A DNA stretch of 64,000 bases from Nipponacmea schrenckii (taxonomy: Eukaryota > Mollusca > Gastropoda > Lottiidae), in assembly GCA_030562195.1 (NCBI GenBank), contig CM060200.1, positions 9,176,001 to 9,240,000 on the forward strand, in the 5' to 3' direction. Of the stretch, positions 1 to 12,100 are shown piece by piece (positions within the stretch are counted from its first letter, which is position 1; the number at the start of each line of letters is the position of its first letter). The notes below the pieces were generated by a model. That model saw only the letters and a list, made by a program, of their open reading frames with translations, searched no databases and was not told where the DNA came from. The translations under genes were made by a program, and so were the position numbers.

Positions 1-2
1 CT

Positions 3-659
3 GCAGGTGATTTACAGGAGGACTATTCATGTGTTTTGTGTGATTATAAAACCAAATGGTTGTCAAATTTAGCTTCCCATGAGGAGAAAATGCATAACAT
101 TTCAAAGGAAGAATCATCCATTTTCACTTGTAAACATTGCCCAAAATCATTCCCAGATGAAATCATGCTTTCCTATCATACTGAACAATATCATGCTAAT
201 AATATGGATATCTCAGGGAGTCAAGAACTCAAACAATTCAAATGCACCATGTGTAGTGAAACATTTGCTTCACGTGTAATGTGCCACAAGCACTTTCAAA
301 GAGTGCATGCCAAGAAATCAAAGCGATCAGATTCAAAGTTGTCATGTACGGTCTGTCCATTCAGAACTCATTATCCACAACTGTTGAAACGACATGTGGA
401 GCGACGTCATAGTAAATTAAATGGAAATGGCAATGGAAATACAGAGAGAGGACACTCAGAATCAGATGATAGAGAAATGTCAGATGGAGTGAGTGAGGAA
501 TTTGAAGAAGAAAGGGAAGAAGAAATGGAAGAAGAAATGGAGGTTGATTTGCAGAAAATGAAGACATTTGAACCTATTGAATCACCAGTAAGACACTTCC
601 AGTCATCGTTAGATGAGAGCCGACTGGTAAAACCTCGATTTTCACCCCTATCCCATTGA
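3..659 (+). CDS. C2H2 zinc-finger protein, C-terminal part (partial at window start)
   Basis: The frame is open from the window edge to a TGA at 657-659, so the N-terminal part lies outside. Four C2H2 fingers are visible, all C-x2-C-x12-H-x4-H. The first spans about 30-95 (SCVLC, then HEEKMH). The others contain FTCKHC, FKCTMC and LSCTVC and end near position 410. After the fingers come a Gly/Asn-rich stretch, a strongly acidic Glu/Asp/Met tract (about 450-555) and a short C-terminus ending FSPLSH. The fingers lack the TGEKP linkers of KRAB-type arrays, so this looks like a dispersed-finger nuclear protein, probably DNA-binding. I cannot name the orthologue. CTGCAG at 1-6 could be the end of a 3' splice site, which would make this one terminal exon, but the upstream tract is not visible. 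The first in-frame ATG (90) is inside finger 1, so it is not the real start. Confidence 0.85.
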   Translation, partial: AGDLQEDYSCVLCDYKTKWLSNLASHEEKMHNISKEESSIFTCKHCPKSFPDEIMLSYHTEQYHANNMDISGSQELKQFKCTMCSETFASRVMCHKHFQRVHAKKSKRSDSKLSCTVCPFRTHYPQLLKRHVERRHSKLNGNGNGNTERGHSESDDREMSDGVSEEFEEEREEEMEEEMEVDLQKMKTFEPIESPVRHFQSSLDESRLVKPRFSPLSH

Positions 660-3600
660 CTGCATGCATACCCCATTTATTAGACTTCTTATACTTAAAG
701 CTTGTGTTTCAAGGCAGTTATAATTGGGCCATGCTGCGAATGTGTCAAAACTCTTCAAAAAAGTGTACTCTACTTAAAATACGTTTATTGTAACAATTCA
801 TTGTTCCACAGCAGTATGCTCGGTGGTGCTTTCCAGTTCTGCTATATATGCTTATTATCTATGATGTGGTTGGATTGTTGTGTTGCCACTTTTCTCGGAA
901 TCTCGCTTAACCATTTTATTTAAGGAATGAGCATCTGTGATAATGAAATGTGAAATTGTGGCAAATTTATTCCAAATGAATTTGAGTTTCACTTATATTT
1001 TGCTATTGTATTATAAGAATGGAATTTGACTAGTAGCAAAATAATCAGTGGAAAGCACCTTTTGGTATTTGAGAAATTTGCGATGATTATACTATATTTA
1101 TTTATCTTCTATATCATGGGCCTTTCTATCTGTCTTAAGTGAGCTTTAAGTTCATTCAACCTCAGGAAAATTTACGTGTGATCTAGGTCGACTATAATGT
1201 GAGTGCAATGTATATTATTATTATTATTATTTTTACCATTACCTAAATACTGCGTTTGAGTGTGAAGCATGTGTGAGTACTTTACCTTTTATTATTATTA
1301 ATGCATGACCGACAGAAAATGTATTTTTCAAAACCAACCCAAAATATTATCACAGACCTTATTGTTATTTTTTGTACAAAATATGAAGATCAAAACCTTT
1401 ATGTTTGCAGACTGATTCCACAATATTATTTCCTTTTGATTACTTTCAAATGATGCAAAATGTATACATTCATACAGTTTGCATGGAGGCAGCATATTTT
1501 CCAATTTCAATTGTTTTTTTTTTTTTGTTCCTTAATTTATATCATTTGAAACCTTAATTCCTTACACGTTGACTTTAAAGAATCTCAGTATTATTTCTGC
1601 TACCATCATTATTCATCATTTCATTCGAAAACTTTTCAAAGGTAAATTTACATAAATTCATTGGTTCACAAAATTAATGTGAAAAGAAAGAAGACTTTCA
1701 CTAAACTGGTCAGAAAATTCGAAATTATGAATTCAGTATCCCATATTTGAATCTAATGCCTTACTCACTGCCATGATGAAGAACATCCAGTACTTCATCA
1801 GAGCATTATTTGGCTAATTAATCATACAAAGACAGACTTAAATCTGTTTTCCTTACTACGTTATTGAAGGTTGTTTACTATCCTACAAGGCCAACAAGTT
1901 AATCATATAAATCTTTGAAATTCACCATATTGATTTCATGTCAAATATCTTGCTTGTCCTGTGTGAGAAACTGGACAGGTGATTTGTCCGCCATTTTCCA
2001 TTGAAAAATATTGACTAAATTAACATGGCTACTTGCTACAGGGCATGTTTCTTCAATACAAATGGTTGGGCATGTTTGGCTGGATCAATTTATTTTAGTT
2101 GATCTAGCTTTGAATTTATTTTCAAGTCAGTTATTCATTTCTTCAATTAAATTCATACAATTCAAACATATTTAAAATTAGAATCAAAATCAATCATCGA
2201 TCATGATTTCATCATGATTTCTCAAATCACCCATGATTGATTCCTTCCTTAATCATGCCACATCACAAACAAAACTATGACAAAAGTTTTGTTATAGATT
2301 TGAATTTTGTTGTTTTGATTTTTTTTTTCTAGTGTGATTTTTGAAACTATTTTGACAGAGCTATTTATATCATGGGCAATATTGTGATCCTAAAAATTCT
2401 GAGTGTGTTTGAAATGCGTGATTTTTAGGATTGTGTGAAAAATCCTATTCTATTATTAATAATACATATTATATATGGTAACATTCTATTTTGAGTGAAA
2501 AGTAGGATTTTTGTTTTTTTTGGACAGAAGACAATTGATTCATCCCCTTTCCCTTTGTATTTATATGATATTTTCAAAATATATTTCTATTTTACTTCCT
2601 ACTCTTTCCTAATTTTTTCAAAACATTTTCATGTGTTGAAATATTACATCATACTGTGAATATTTTTGATATGCACAAAGCAGAAAACTTCCAAAATTTT
2701 TTCGCCAAAGTTTGGTCATTATGTTGTGTTATTGCTGGAGAGTTGTATTTATACTGTTGATATTTATAGAGTGTTTTCCTGTGTTTTTGTGATTTTTTTT
2801 TTCCTTCAAGAATTGTTGTATACATTATTGATACCTACATGCCACGAGTAGCAGAAACCATTTATTATTACATCATGCAAGCTATATATTAATGATAATA
2901 TTTAATGAAAACTATGATTTCATATTATATAATATAAATAATTTTAGCCAGCTTCTATAGAATTACTTGTATATATAATCTATAATCTAGCCTGTAGAAT
3001 TACATAATTTTCGTTGAAACCACACCTGAGAGAAATTGAACTTAATGTAATGATAGTCCTTTTGATGTACAGTAAATGACAATAGAGTATATAGTAGGGC
3101 GCTAAATAAGTACTTGTACCATAGTTATTCAATATCGTACTTGCGTTGTAAATTTCATTTTATTATTCTAGTCTTTCCTGGTTTTTAGATGCCAGTTGAC
3201 CAAAGTTTCCCATACAAAATACCTCATTTGCTGCTGACCTTCGATCAATTTGACAATCTTCCAAAATTCTAACTAATTAATTCTGTTATGAATTTATTAG
3301 TGTACCTATACTTTACAACATTATGATTCTGTCTGTACTTTGGAAATGAATAATGAACAACAAATTTTCTATGAAGCAGAAATGTTCAATATATACGTTA
3401 TTAAAAACCTAAATTTTGTTCACAGGTCGGCAGCCAAAATTCCTAAATATACATGTATATAATTATAATAATTATGTATATGTGTATTGATGACAATGCG
3501 TTTTACTAAATTCGCATTGTGTGAAATAATATGTACAATTATATTTATGTTTGAAAGCTAATGTGAAAATGAAAATATAGCGATATTGTAGTAAAATAGC

Positions 3601-6600
3601 CTATATAGCCACAGTTATTCTCTCAGTGTTTTTTTTATTAGCCATGCATAATATCAATCATACTTAGAGGTACAATATGCAAAATTAGTCAGTATAAGCA
3701 ACCACATAGTTACATGCAGCCTTCAACTATTTGCTTGTGAACAGTTTTTGTTTATAATTTGATCCAAATATTTTGGATGTTTTTGTTTTCCATTTATTTT
3801 GTATTATAGCTTATTTAATTAGTTTGCCAATTTTTTTTTTTGGTTTTGTTAATTTTGTTGTTACCTAGTTATTTTAGTCTTTAAGCCTTTAATCTTCCAG
3901 GTTAAGGAGATTAGCTTAATCCCACATAAATTTGACCCCTCCTACTTCACATATTTTTTTTCAACATAGTGAATTGAACAATTTTTTAAAACTTGTTATT
4001 TTGCCAAAAAATAGAAATTGTTGAAAGTTCAAAAGTTCATGATAGTGTTCAGAATGTTAAAAACATTCATTATTTTTATTGTAAACTATTAAATTTTTCC
4101 ACTAAGTAGATATGTAATTTGACCCTTTTCTACCTGTCCGACAAAAATACTCAAAATTCTTTTTACTTTATTGGCAATCCTTATTTGTGCTGGTTATATT
4201 TGTCAATGATACTTGATACTTTAAAGCCTAGATTAGATTGTAATTCATGCCATATGTTTTCTAGTAATAAATCCTTAACTCCCTATTAAAACTTGCTTAA
4301 TTTTATCACCTTCATAGAATCCACTTTCAATATTAGAAATGATTTTCTCATAAAATTCAAATTTTGTCATGAGATGTTTAGCATTACCTTTCAATTAGTT
4401 GAAATTCAAATTTTGCTTGATACACATTAAAATTCTTTGAGACAATTTGATGGTAAATTTAGAAAAATTATATTTATCTGAAAATAACAAGACAGTTTTC
4501 AGAATTTGACATTGATATTTGCTAAATTTTACTATTGAAAATTAATAGCCAAGTTTTTTTAATACAATTTTTTTCTGAATATTTCTTCTCTCTAATTTTG
4601 GCCAGTAGATTGGCTATTTATTTAATATTTATCCATTATTTAAGCATTATATTCTTGCTTTTCTTACCTCAGGAATGTAGACATTTGTTCACAATTTTTT
4701 TAGTTTTGTTCATTATTTGGTTGTGTTTTAATATTTTGTTTATATTTATTATATTCCCTGTTTGTTTTTTTACCTTAGTTTGGCATTATAACGTTAAAAT
4801 ACCTCGATTTGTTTCATTATTTATTTAATTTCTCACTTATTTATTTGAAGGCTGCATGTTGACATTCTAGATATTGTCATTGTTTTTCGTCACCATTTTT
4901 GGCTCTCTGGAAGTAAAATTCCACAGAGGCGCAACTTCAGGGATTACTTTCATGTATAGTCTTCTTTCCTTCCTATTGTCCTTCATTATTATTAATTGTG
5001 AATTTTATTGTTTACAAGAAAAACAAAGTATATTTATTTATTTTTGTGTACATGTACATCTACTTCCCCCCATTCCCCCTACAAAATTCTGTCAACTCCA
5101 TGTTGAATTCTAATTGTCCAAGACGCCAGCTTTCTACATGTCTCCCTACTCTATTTCTGATCAACCAAGCAGCCAGTGCCAGGGTTTTATTTGTACATAA
5201 TGAAAATTGTTAATTTATTTAAAGAGGTTTCAGTCAAATGTGAAGCAAAAATCCGTATTGAAGATGCACAAGTAATATATTTACCCTTCTTTTATGGGGA
5301 GTGGTCTGTGGCCATGGTGAAATGACATTCAATTTAAAGTCAGCACCCCAAATTTCCCAGAGAATAATAATGTGAAACTAGAAGGAATATAGAATTTGGA
5401 TTGAGATGGGTAAATGCCAAAACTTGCGCTTTGAATTTCTGTAAATGATAATTTACTAAAAATTCACTTTTAATACTAGTACAATGCTATCTGAACATAG
5501 TAATAGTTGCAAAAGAAATTTTGCTGGATGAAAATTTATCAAAAGGTCAACTTGCGTCAAAATTTTCTATATGATATTATATTTAGAATGTTGACAATGT
5601 CCAAAAAATGTGTTCATCATAAAACATAAAAAATATTTGACACAAAAATGGCCAAGTTAATGCAGTTATCATAAAATGATTAATAGCAAATGACCGTAAG
5701 GCAAAGAAAAAATAAACAAAGCTCATAAAAATAGTTTTAAGATTAAAACATGAAAATACTTGAGGCTCATAAATTAAGTTATTTATTTAACCTTTTTTAA
5801 AATTTTGACGTCAACTTTAGTGACAGATGTCATAAAAGGTGAAAATGAGATAGTTCTTGACAATTTGACCAATTTAAAGATTTAAATATGAAATATGCTC
5901 AGATAGGTTCGATAACAAATATTTGTAATATCTGCAAATTTGAATTCATTACACGGTTAATATAAATAGATGAACATATATGGACAGCTGTTACGTATTA
6001 TTTTATTTAAACATTTTAGCATATGAATTTGATTTCAATATTAATAATTACTTTTTCAATCTTCAATGTGGATTTTTGCTATTTCATATATAACTTCCAT
6101 ATAAAGATAGGATAGTCTTTAAGGTCAAGGGAAGATTACTTTGTTTATCCTTCTCAACGTGGATCACAGAGGTATCCTGTCATATAAAAGCCTTTTTAAC
6201 TCTGTTAGCTCATTGCCATACATTAAGAAGACCTTTTCTAAAATGTTTCCACAGAAACAATGAATTAAGGCTTTAGATAACCAAGATGTTTGTAATGAAA
6301 CAAATTTGCATGAACAAAAGCAAAAGTGGTGATCAAACTGAAATTTGCTATTTTGTGGTTTAAAGTCATGCAAGAGACAATGAACTTTGATTCCACCCTT
6401 GATCATTAGACTACCCTTCTTATATAAGAAATGTGAAAAAAAAACCTGTTGTGTATATTTGAAATGCTAAATTATTTAATTTGAATATCATTTGTTGTCC
6501 AACATTTTGGATTTTACTAAGTTAAGTATTGTAATTTCTACAAATTTCCAAAGATAATTTACAAATTGAAATAAATCATATGTTGTTACATATTTTATGT

Positions 6601-8662
6601 ATTGTTTGAAATTTGTAAACTTTGTTAAATTTTTGTTTGAAGCTAGGTAGATATTAACATACATAAAGGTTTCAGTAAGCCAATATTCAAGAATCCAGTG
6701 CAGTGCTATTAACATTGCCCATGTGTTGGATTATGCTTTTTTTGGCCCATCCTCTAAATTTTGAGTGTGTTAATCTCTTCAGCTTAAGTTTTAAGTCTAG
6801 CAATAACAGATTGTTTAAGCCAACTATTTGGTCAGCAAATCAGAAAGTTCGACTACAAATCTCTTGTTTGTTTTTTTCCAAAATTTGATTGGTAAATCAC
6901 AAAAGCATAGGCTTGGCTTTTTGAGTTGAATCAAAAGTTACCACTTAAACAAATTTATTAATTTTACATTTTGTGTTCTAATTCGTAATTTATTTTAATC
7001 TATTTGAAATAAAAAAAGAAAAATACTTTCATTATTAATGGCATTGACTGAGATTTTTTTTTGTATTTTTAACAGCAATATTTCTTCTGTTAATGTCCAT
7101 TAAGAATGACAAGTTTATTTCATTAAATTTAATGTTGGTTACTCTACTATGTTCTAGCTCTGATATTGATGAGTTGAAATTTGGGCACTTTATAGTCATT
7201 GACAGTAGTTCTTATCATTGATTACTATTGTTGAAAACAATCAACGTGCTTATTGTCAAACGGAAATTAAAATTTCAATACCCGGCCATTACTGTAAGAC
7301 ACGGTTGAGAAGTAATGCTGGGTTAGATATGCATGACTTGCTTAATGAGAGATAAAGCCAACACATTTTAATGAAAATTTCAAATCCTTTATAATTTGAT
7401 TCTTCAAGGATCATTCATATTCAAAATTGCTTGAATTTTATTTTTAAAAGTCATAAAATTTGGGCTTTTTTACAGAAATTATTGAAATATTAGTGACAGA
7501 TTGCTTACAGATAATATCGCTGTTATTTCCTGGCATGTTTTTTTCTGTCAAGGTCATGGAATGTCATGCTTTATCATTGTCCTGTTATGGATGTTTCATG
7601 TCATGACATGATTACCTTGTCATGGTTACATCATGTTTTTAAGGTTCAAGTCAATTCCATGTATGATAATGGTTCATTCATGGTCATGATGACTATGAAG
7701 GCTATTAAGTTCAGAATATTATGAAGCTTCAAAACTCATCAAAACAATTCAGAGATATAGCATAGAAGATAGTTAACAAAAAAACAAAAGGTTTAAATAC
7801 ATTCTGTTTTCAATTTATCAACTACTTCATCTTAATTCTACTTTTCTTCTTTTTCAATCTTCAAATGTATTTTATCATAAGATTTTGATAAGAAACAATT
7901 CAGTTTTCCAAAATTTCTTTTGCAAACTGGCTTGCTTGTTTAACAAACTTTTCATATACTTGAAATCTAATAATATTTTATCAGTATGCAACTTTGGCAA
8001 ATAACAATGGGTATTTTTGTAAAGTGGAGTGAATTTAATTTGCACCTGTCCATGTAGATGGTGATTTTGTATGCAATAAATCCCGAAATTTACATAATTT
8101 CTTCTTCTTATTATTAAATTGGATAATTCCATCATCCCTGTCCAGTTTGCAACAGCACAAGTCCTTATTGATAAACTTCACATGATCTGAAATGGTGTTA
8201 TAGATCCCACTCTATTGAGTGATGTTATGCGACAAAAGGAAATTGATTGAACCCTGGACCCCCCTTATTGCAATCATCCCACAAGATCACTGGGTCCAAA
8301 TAAAGGCCCAGCTTTTAATGACGCCTCTCCCTAGATTTGTCTCTTAATATATTGAATCAAAGCGACAAGGTCTTTTACTCAAAAAAAAAACTCATTGCTT
8401 TAATTAGATTCTTGAATTTTGCTTTGAAAAGTCATAATAGGGTTAAAAACATGTCATTACATAAAAATTCTAGTACGTGTAGATTTTGCTAGAAACAATA
8501 GGTACTTTACCTCATCATCAAAATCATCATCATCATCAATATCATCATTCTATAGCTGAGACCAATTCATAATGGAAATAACCTGTAAAGAAGCAATATG
8601 AAATTGATCACCAAGAGCCATGAATTATGGATATTACATGTGGGTAAGTTATTTTTTTAAGA
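660..8662. other. 3' flank of the zinc-finger gene and intergenic DNA, no gene seen
   Basis: This stretch is AT-rich with many homopolymer T runs and stop codons in all frames. The proximal part is presumably the zinc-finger gene's 3' UTR; the first clear AATAAA I noticed is near 4,266, so its extent is unknown. Minor structure: an ATT-rich microsatellite near 1,217, a CATG-rich stretch at about 7,540-7,700 that includes a perfect 16 bp palindrome at 7,596-7,611, and a (TCA)n microsatellite at about 8,513-8,548. Short ORFs here show no recognisable domain. Confidence 0.6.
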
Positions 8663-9110
8663 TATCAGTGACAAGTCATGACGCAATCAGTGACCAGTGT
8701 TTTACAATGACAAGTCATGACGCAATCAGTGACCAGTGTTTTTTCAGAAATAAGTTATGACACAATCAGTCACCAGTGTTAATTAGTATCAAGTCATGCC
8801 GCAACCAGTGACGAATGATAATCAGTGACAAGTCATGACAAATTCAATGACAATGGTCTTTCAGAAATAAGTCACGACACAATCAGTGACCAGTGTTTAT
8901 CAATGACAAGTCATGATGCAATCAGTGACCAGTGTTTTTCAGAAATAAGTCATGACACAATCAGTGACCAGTGTTAATCAGTGACATGTCATGACACAAT
9001 CAGTGACCAGTGTCTTTCAGAAATCAGTCATGACGCAATCAAAGACCAGTGTTTATCAGAGTCAAGTCATGATGCAATCAGTGACCAGTGTTTTTCAGAA
9101 ATAAGTCATA
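8663..9110. repeat. 39-40 bp minisatellite, about 11 copies
   Basis: The landmark CAATCAGTGACCAGTG or a variant recurs at about 8,684, 8,723, 8,763, 8,802, 8,842, 8,880, 8,919, 8,958, 8,997, 9,036 and 9,075, a spacing of 39-40 bp. The spacer between landmarks alternates between types (TTTCAGAAATAAGTC, TTATCAATGACAAGTC and TTAATCAGTGACATGTC). In the right half they recur in an order suggesting a four-monomer higher-order unit of about 156 bp. Five copies hold TGACGCAATCA or TGATGCAATCA. The array runs directly into the hairpin at 9,108. Confidence 0.9.
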
Positions 9111-9166
9111 TGCTCAATAGTCACAGCCTATGTGACTTGAACCTATGCCATGACTACTGAGCATAT
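9108..9166. repeat. Inverted repeat (hairpin) ending the 39 bp minisatellite
   Basis: The left arm (9,108-9,123, ATATGCTCAATAGTCA) pairs with the right arm (9,151-9,166, TGACTACTGAGCATAT) with one mismatch in 16. A shorter nested inverted repeat, GTCACA/TGTGAC, overlaps the left arm and the loop start (about 9,120-9,136). The left arm overlaps the last bases of the minisatellite, so it may be the end of a larger repeat unit or a mobile element. Confidence 0.75.
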
Positions 9167-12100
9167 ATCCCAACAAGTCCTTGGTCATGAAATTCATGGA
9201 TGAAATGAATGAAAGTTTATGGTCTACTTTTCTGCAACTGTGTGTTCAGTTTAAACCTGCAATAACTGTCATTTACTTTACTGCATCTTAACTTAAATTA
9301 TTTCTTAAATCCCATGTCTGTGCAAGTATTTCCCTTTTTAGTCCAATTCATATAAATGACAGAGAAAAATCCATGTTAAACTTTAAAAAATTGTATGCAA
9401 GTGTTAAAATTTAAGTTAACAGCCTTTGGGACAATTTAAGTTGGATTAAAAAACATTAAATGATAAAACAAAAAAGGAAACACCTTGAGGTGTTATGAAA
9501 TAAGTTATAAAATTCAAACATTAGTAGTTGACCCAATTTAATAATCAAATTGATGGAGCACAATTTTAGTAGAAAGTTTTTCCTTATCTCTATGATTTAT
9601 GGTCAAGCAGAGTTTTTATAGTGTTCGATCAATTTTCTCAATTTCAACTCCTAACACGAGTCAAGTCCAGTCCATAGTCGCCATACTATTTAAAGAGAGT
9701 CAAGGTTAAATCACTGAATGCAGCTGAATGGAATGGAAATTTTTTTAAAAATTTTTAAAATTGAACAAAATCTTTTACTTCAAACAATTCGAGTGAAAAA
9801 AGGTTATTCCTTTTGACTTCTCAGTAAATCAAGAGATCAAAAAGGAAACGAATGAAAAGGCATTTTTCCTTAGATATTACAATAAGAACATATCTATTAT
9901 TATTTCATGACTAATTCCAAACTGAACAAATCTGATGAAACATTCTGGTCAATATATCATGGAATAATTGTACAACAACTGAAAATACTTTCAAATAAAT
10001 TTCAGTAAAGAATTTGATGTCTGCAACTCTGCCCTATTATCTTCACTCTTCAAAGTGCTTCAGTTTGTTTTAACTGTGGAGTGTCCCTTATGTAAATATG
10101 ATTCATGGAAGTTAAGAGATAAAGGAATGGTTTATTTCTAATTTTTTCAAAGATATTCTGACATTTATGGCCACAGAAGAAAATTAATTGTTTAACATAA
10201 AAGAGACTTGATGACCATACCACAAACAATGCGACAAGCTAATTTTAGCTGTCACCATATTCCTTTGTTTTTTAACTTTTTTAAACTTGTGACCGCCTGC
10301 ATCTGCAGATGGATTAAATTTTTAATGTGAACATTTGCACATCTGCTAAGGGCATGTTTTGACTTGTAAATTTGATGAAGAAATGTGCCTCTGGAGACTA
10401 TTAAATTTCAATGATAACTTGTGGAAATTATCTTAATTTTTATCAAGCAGTGTAGATCTTCTTCTTCAGATTAGATGACATTTAAACAAAACAAATATTT
10501 TTGCTTTAAGCTGACCATCTTAAAATCTAAATTTCACTTGAAGTAATATAATATCTTTATTTTCTGAAAGGGGAGAAGCATTGAGTTTATTTTTTTCAAA
10601 TTTAATATGACAAATACCTTCAAAGTAACAATAGCATAGTTTTAAATTACTTGAAAAAACCTGACTTAACCAATTTAAAACTTTAGGTGGAGACCTATTC
10701 AATGCTTCAAATCATTATATCAATCTGCAAGGGTAACCATAAAGGAATTGTTTTCAAAATAATTTTAGACTCAAATGTTTTAATTTTTTGTTTTATCATC
10801 CAAAGGTACTCCTCTTAAAAAAATATGTGAAAAGTGTTTTTATTACTTTAATTCAGTGAATATTTTAAATAGTTGAAAGGCGACTCACTGTCCATTGACC
10901 CGCTTTATGAAACTTTGTTTGATTAAACTAAATCTTAAAATGGAGGTGGCCATTGTCCAAAACTTTTCTTTATGAATTTAAGTCTATTTAAACAAGACTA
11001 GAAAACAATAAAAGTTTCAAGTAGGAGTTTTTGAAGTGTTCTTAAAAGCGGAGTAAAGATATATTTATTTTAACGCCAGAAATTGAGCTCAGAGCTTTCT
11101 ACTCACACCCATCACTTATGGTCAGTATAGGGACAGATTGCAACCCTTTCATTTTAAGGTCATGACCCCATTGGCCTGAGAAAAGGTCATTTGATGCCCA
11201 TGGCAATATAACTGTAGTAAAACAAATTAAAATTTGTGAGGTCAGGCAGTTGAGTTTATCGCAAGGAGTGAAATATTTTAAACTAGAAAAGAGTGGTCAT
11301 TCAAGCAACTATATAAAGTACATTAATACATTGAATTAAAAAAAAACTCAATTGCCACGCATGATGAATTGAAGTTTTAAAATCTATTTGTTTAGCTTTT
11401 CAACTTGTTTGAGTTTTGGGCCAACCTTAAAATGTCAAATATACTGAGGTCACATACATTTAAGTGTGAATTAAATTAACTTGACCATTTTAGAATTTAA
11501 TTAATTTTCATTCATATCTAGTAGACACAGTTATTGTCAACTGAGATATATATATATACTTGAAAACAAACAAAGGATTAAAAGCTTTTTTATTTTTCTT
11601 AAAACCCCTCAAGGGTGAAAATGTTGAATTTCATTATCTCCAAGTTCACATCAGGAAACTTTTTATACCTTTCAGGTAAAGGATATTATTAACTATTTAT
11701 GAGCAACTTGAATTGGCAAATCAATGACCACGATCACCATAAGTGCTCAGAGGACTAGACCAGATATCTATGCTTGTACAGATCCCAGAGATGTTTGGAC
11801 AGACAGAGGATTACTGCTCCAAATATTTGTTGGGTTTTGCACAAGCATCAATATAAGCGACAGTTTTTATGGCTGTTCGTTTTCTAGCGATGCTTGGAAT
11901 TCAAAATTATTGAAGAAAAGTTATTTCTTACTCATTGCATAATTCTAACGCTCGCAGTCATACTGAATCATAAAATCGATCATCTTCTTTCAAAAACACC
12001 GTTTTTATACAACCGGAAGTACCGACATTTTTTTTGACGTCTGATTTCTGATGACCTTTCATTGACCTTGATGTTTTGCAGTCCGACTCTGATATTTAAT

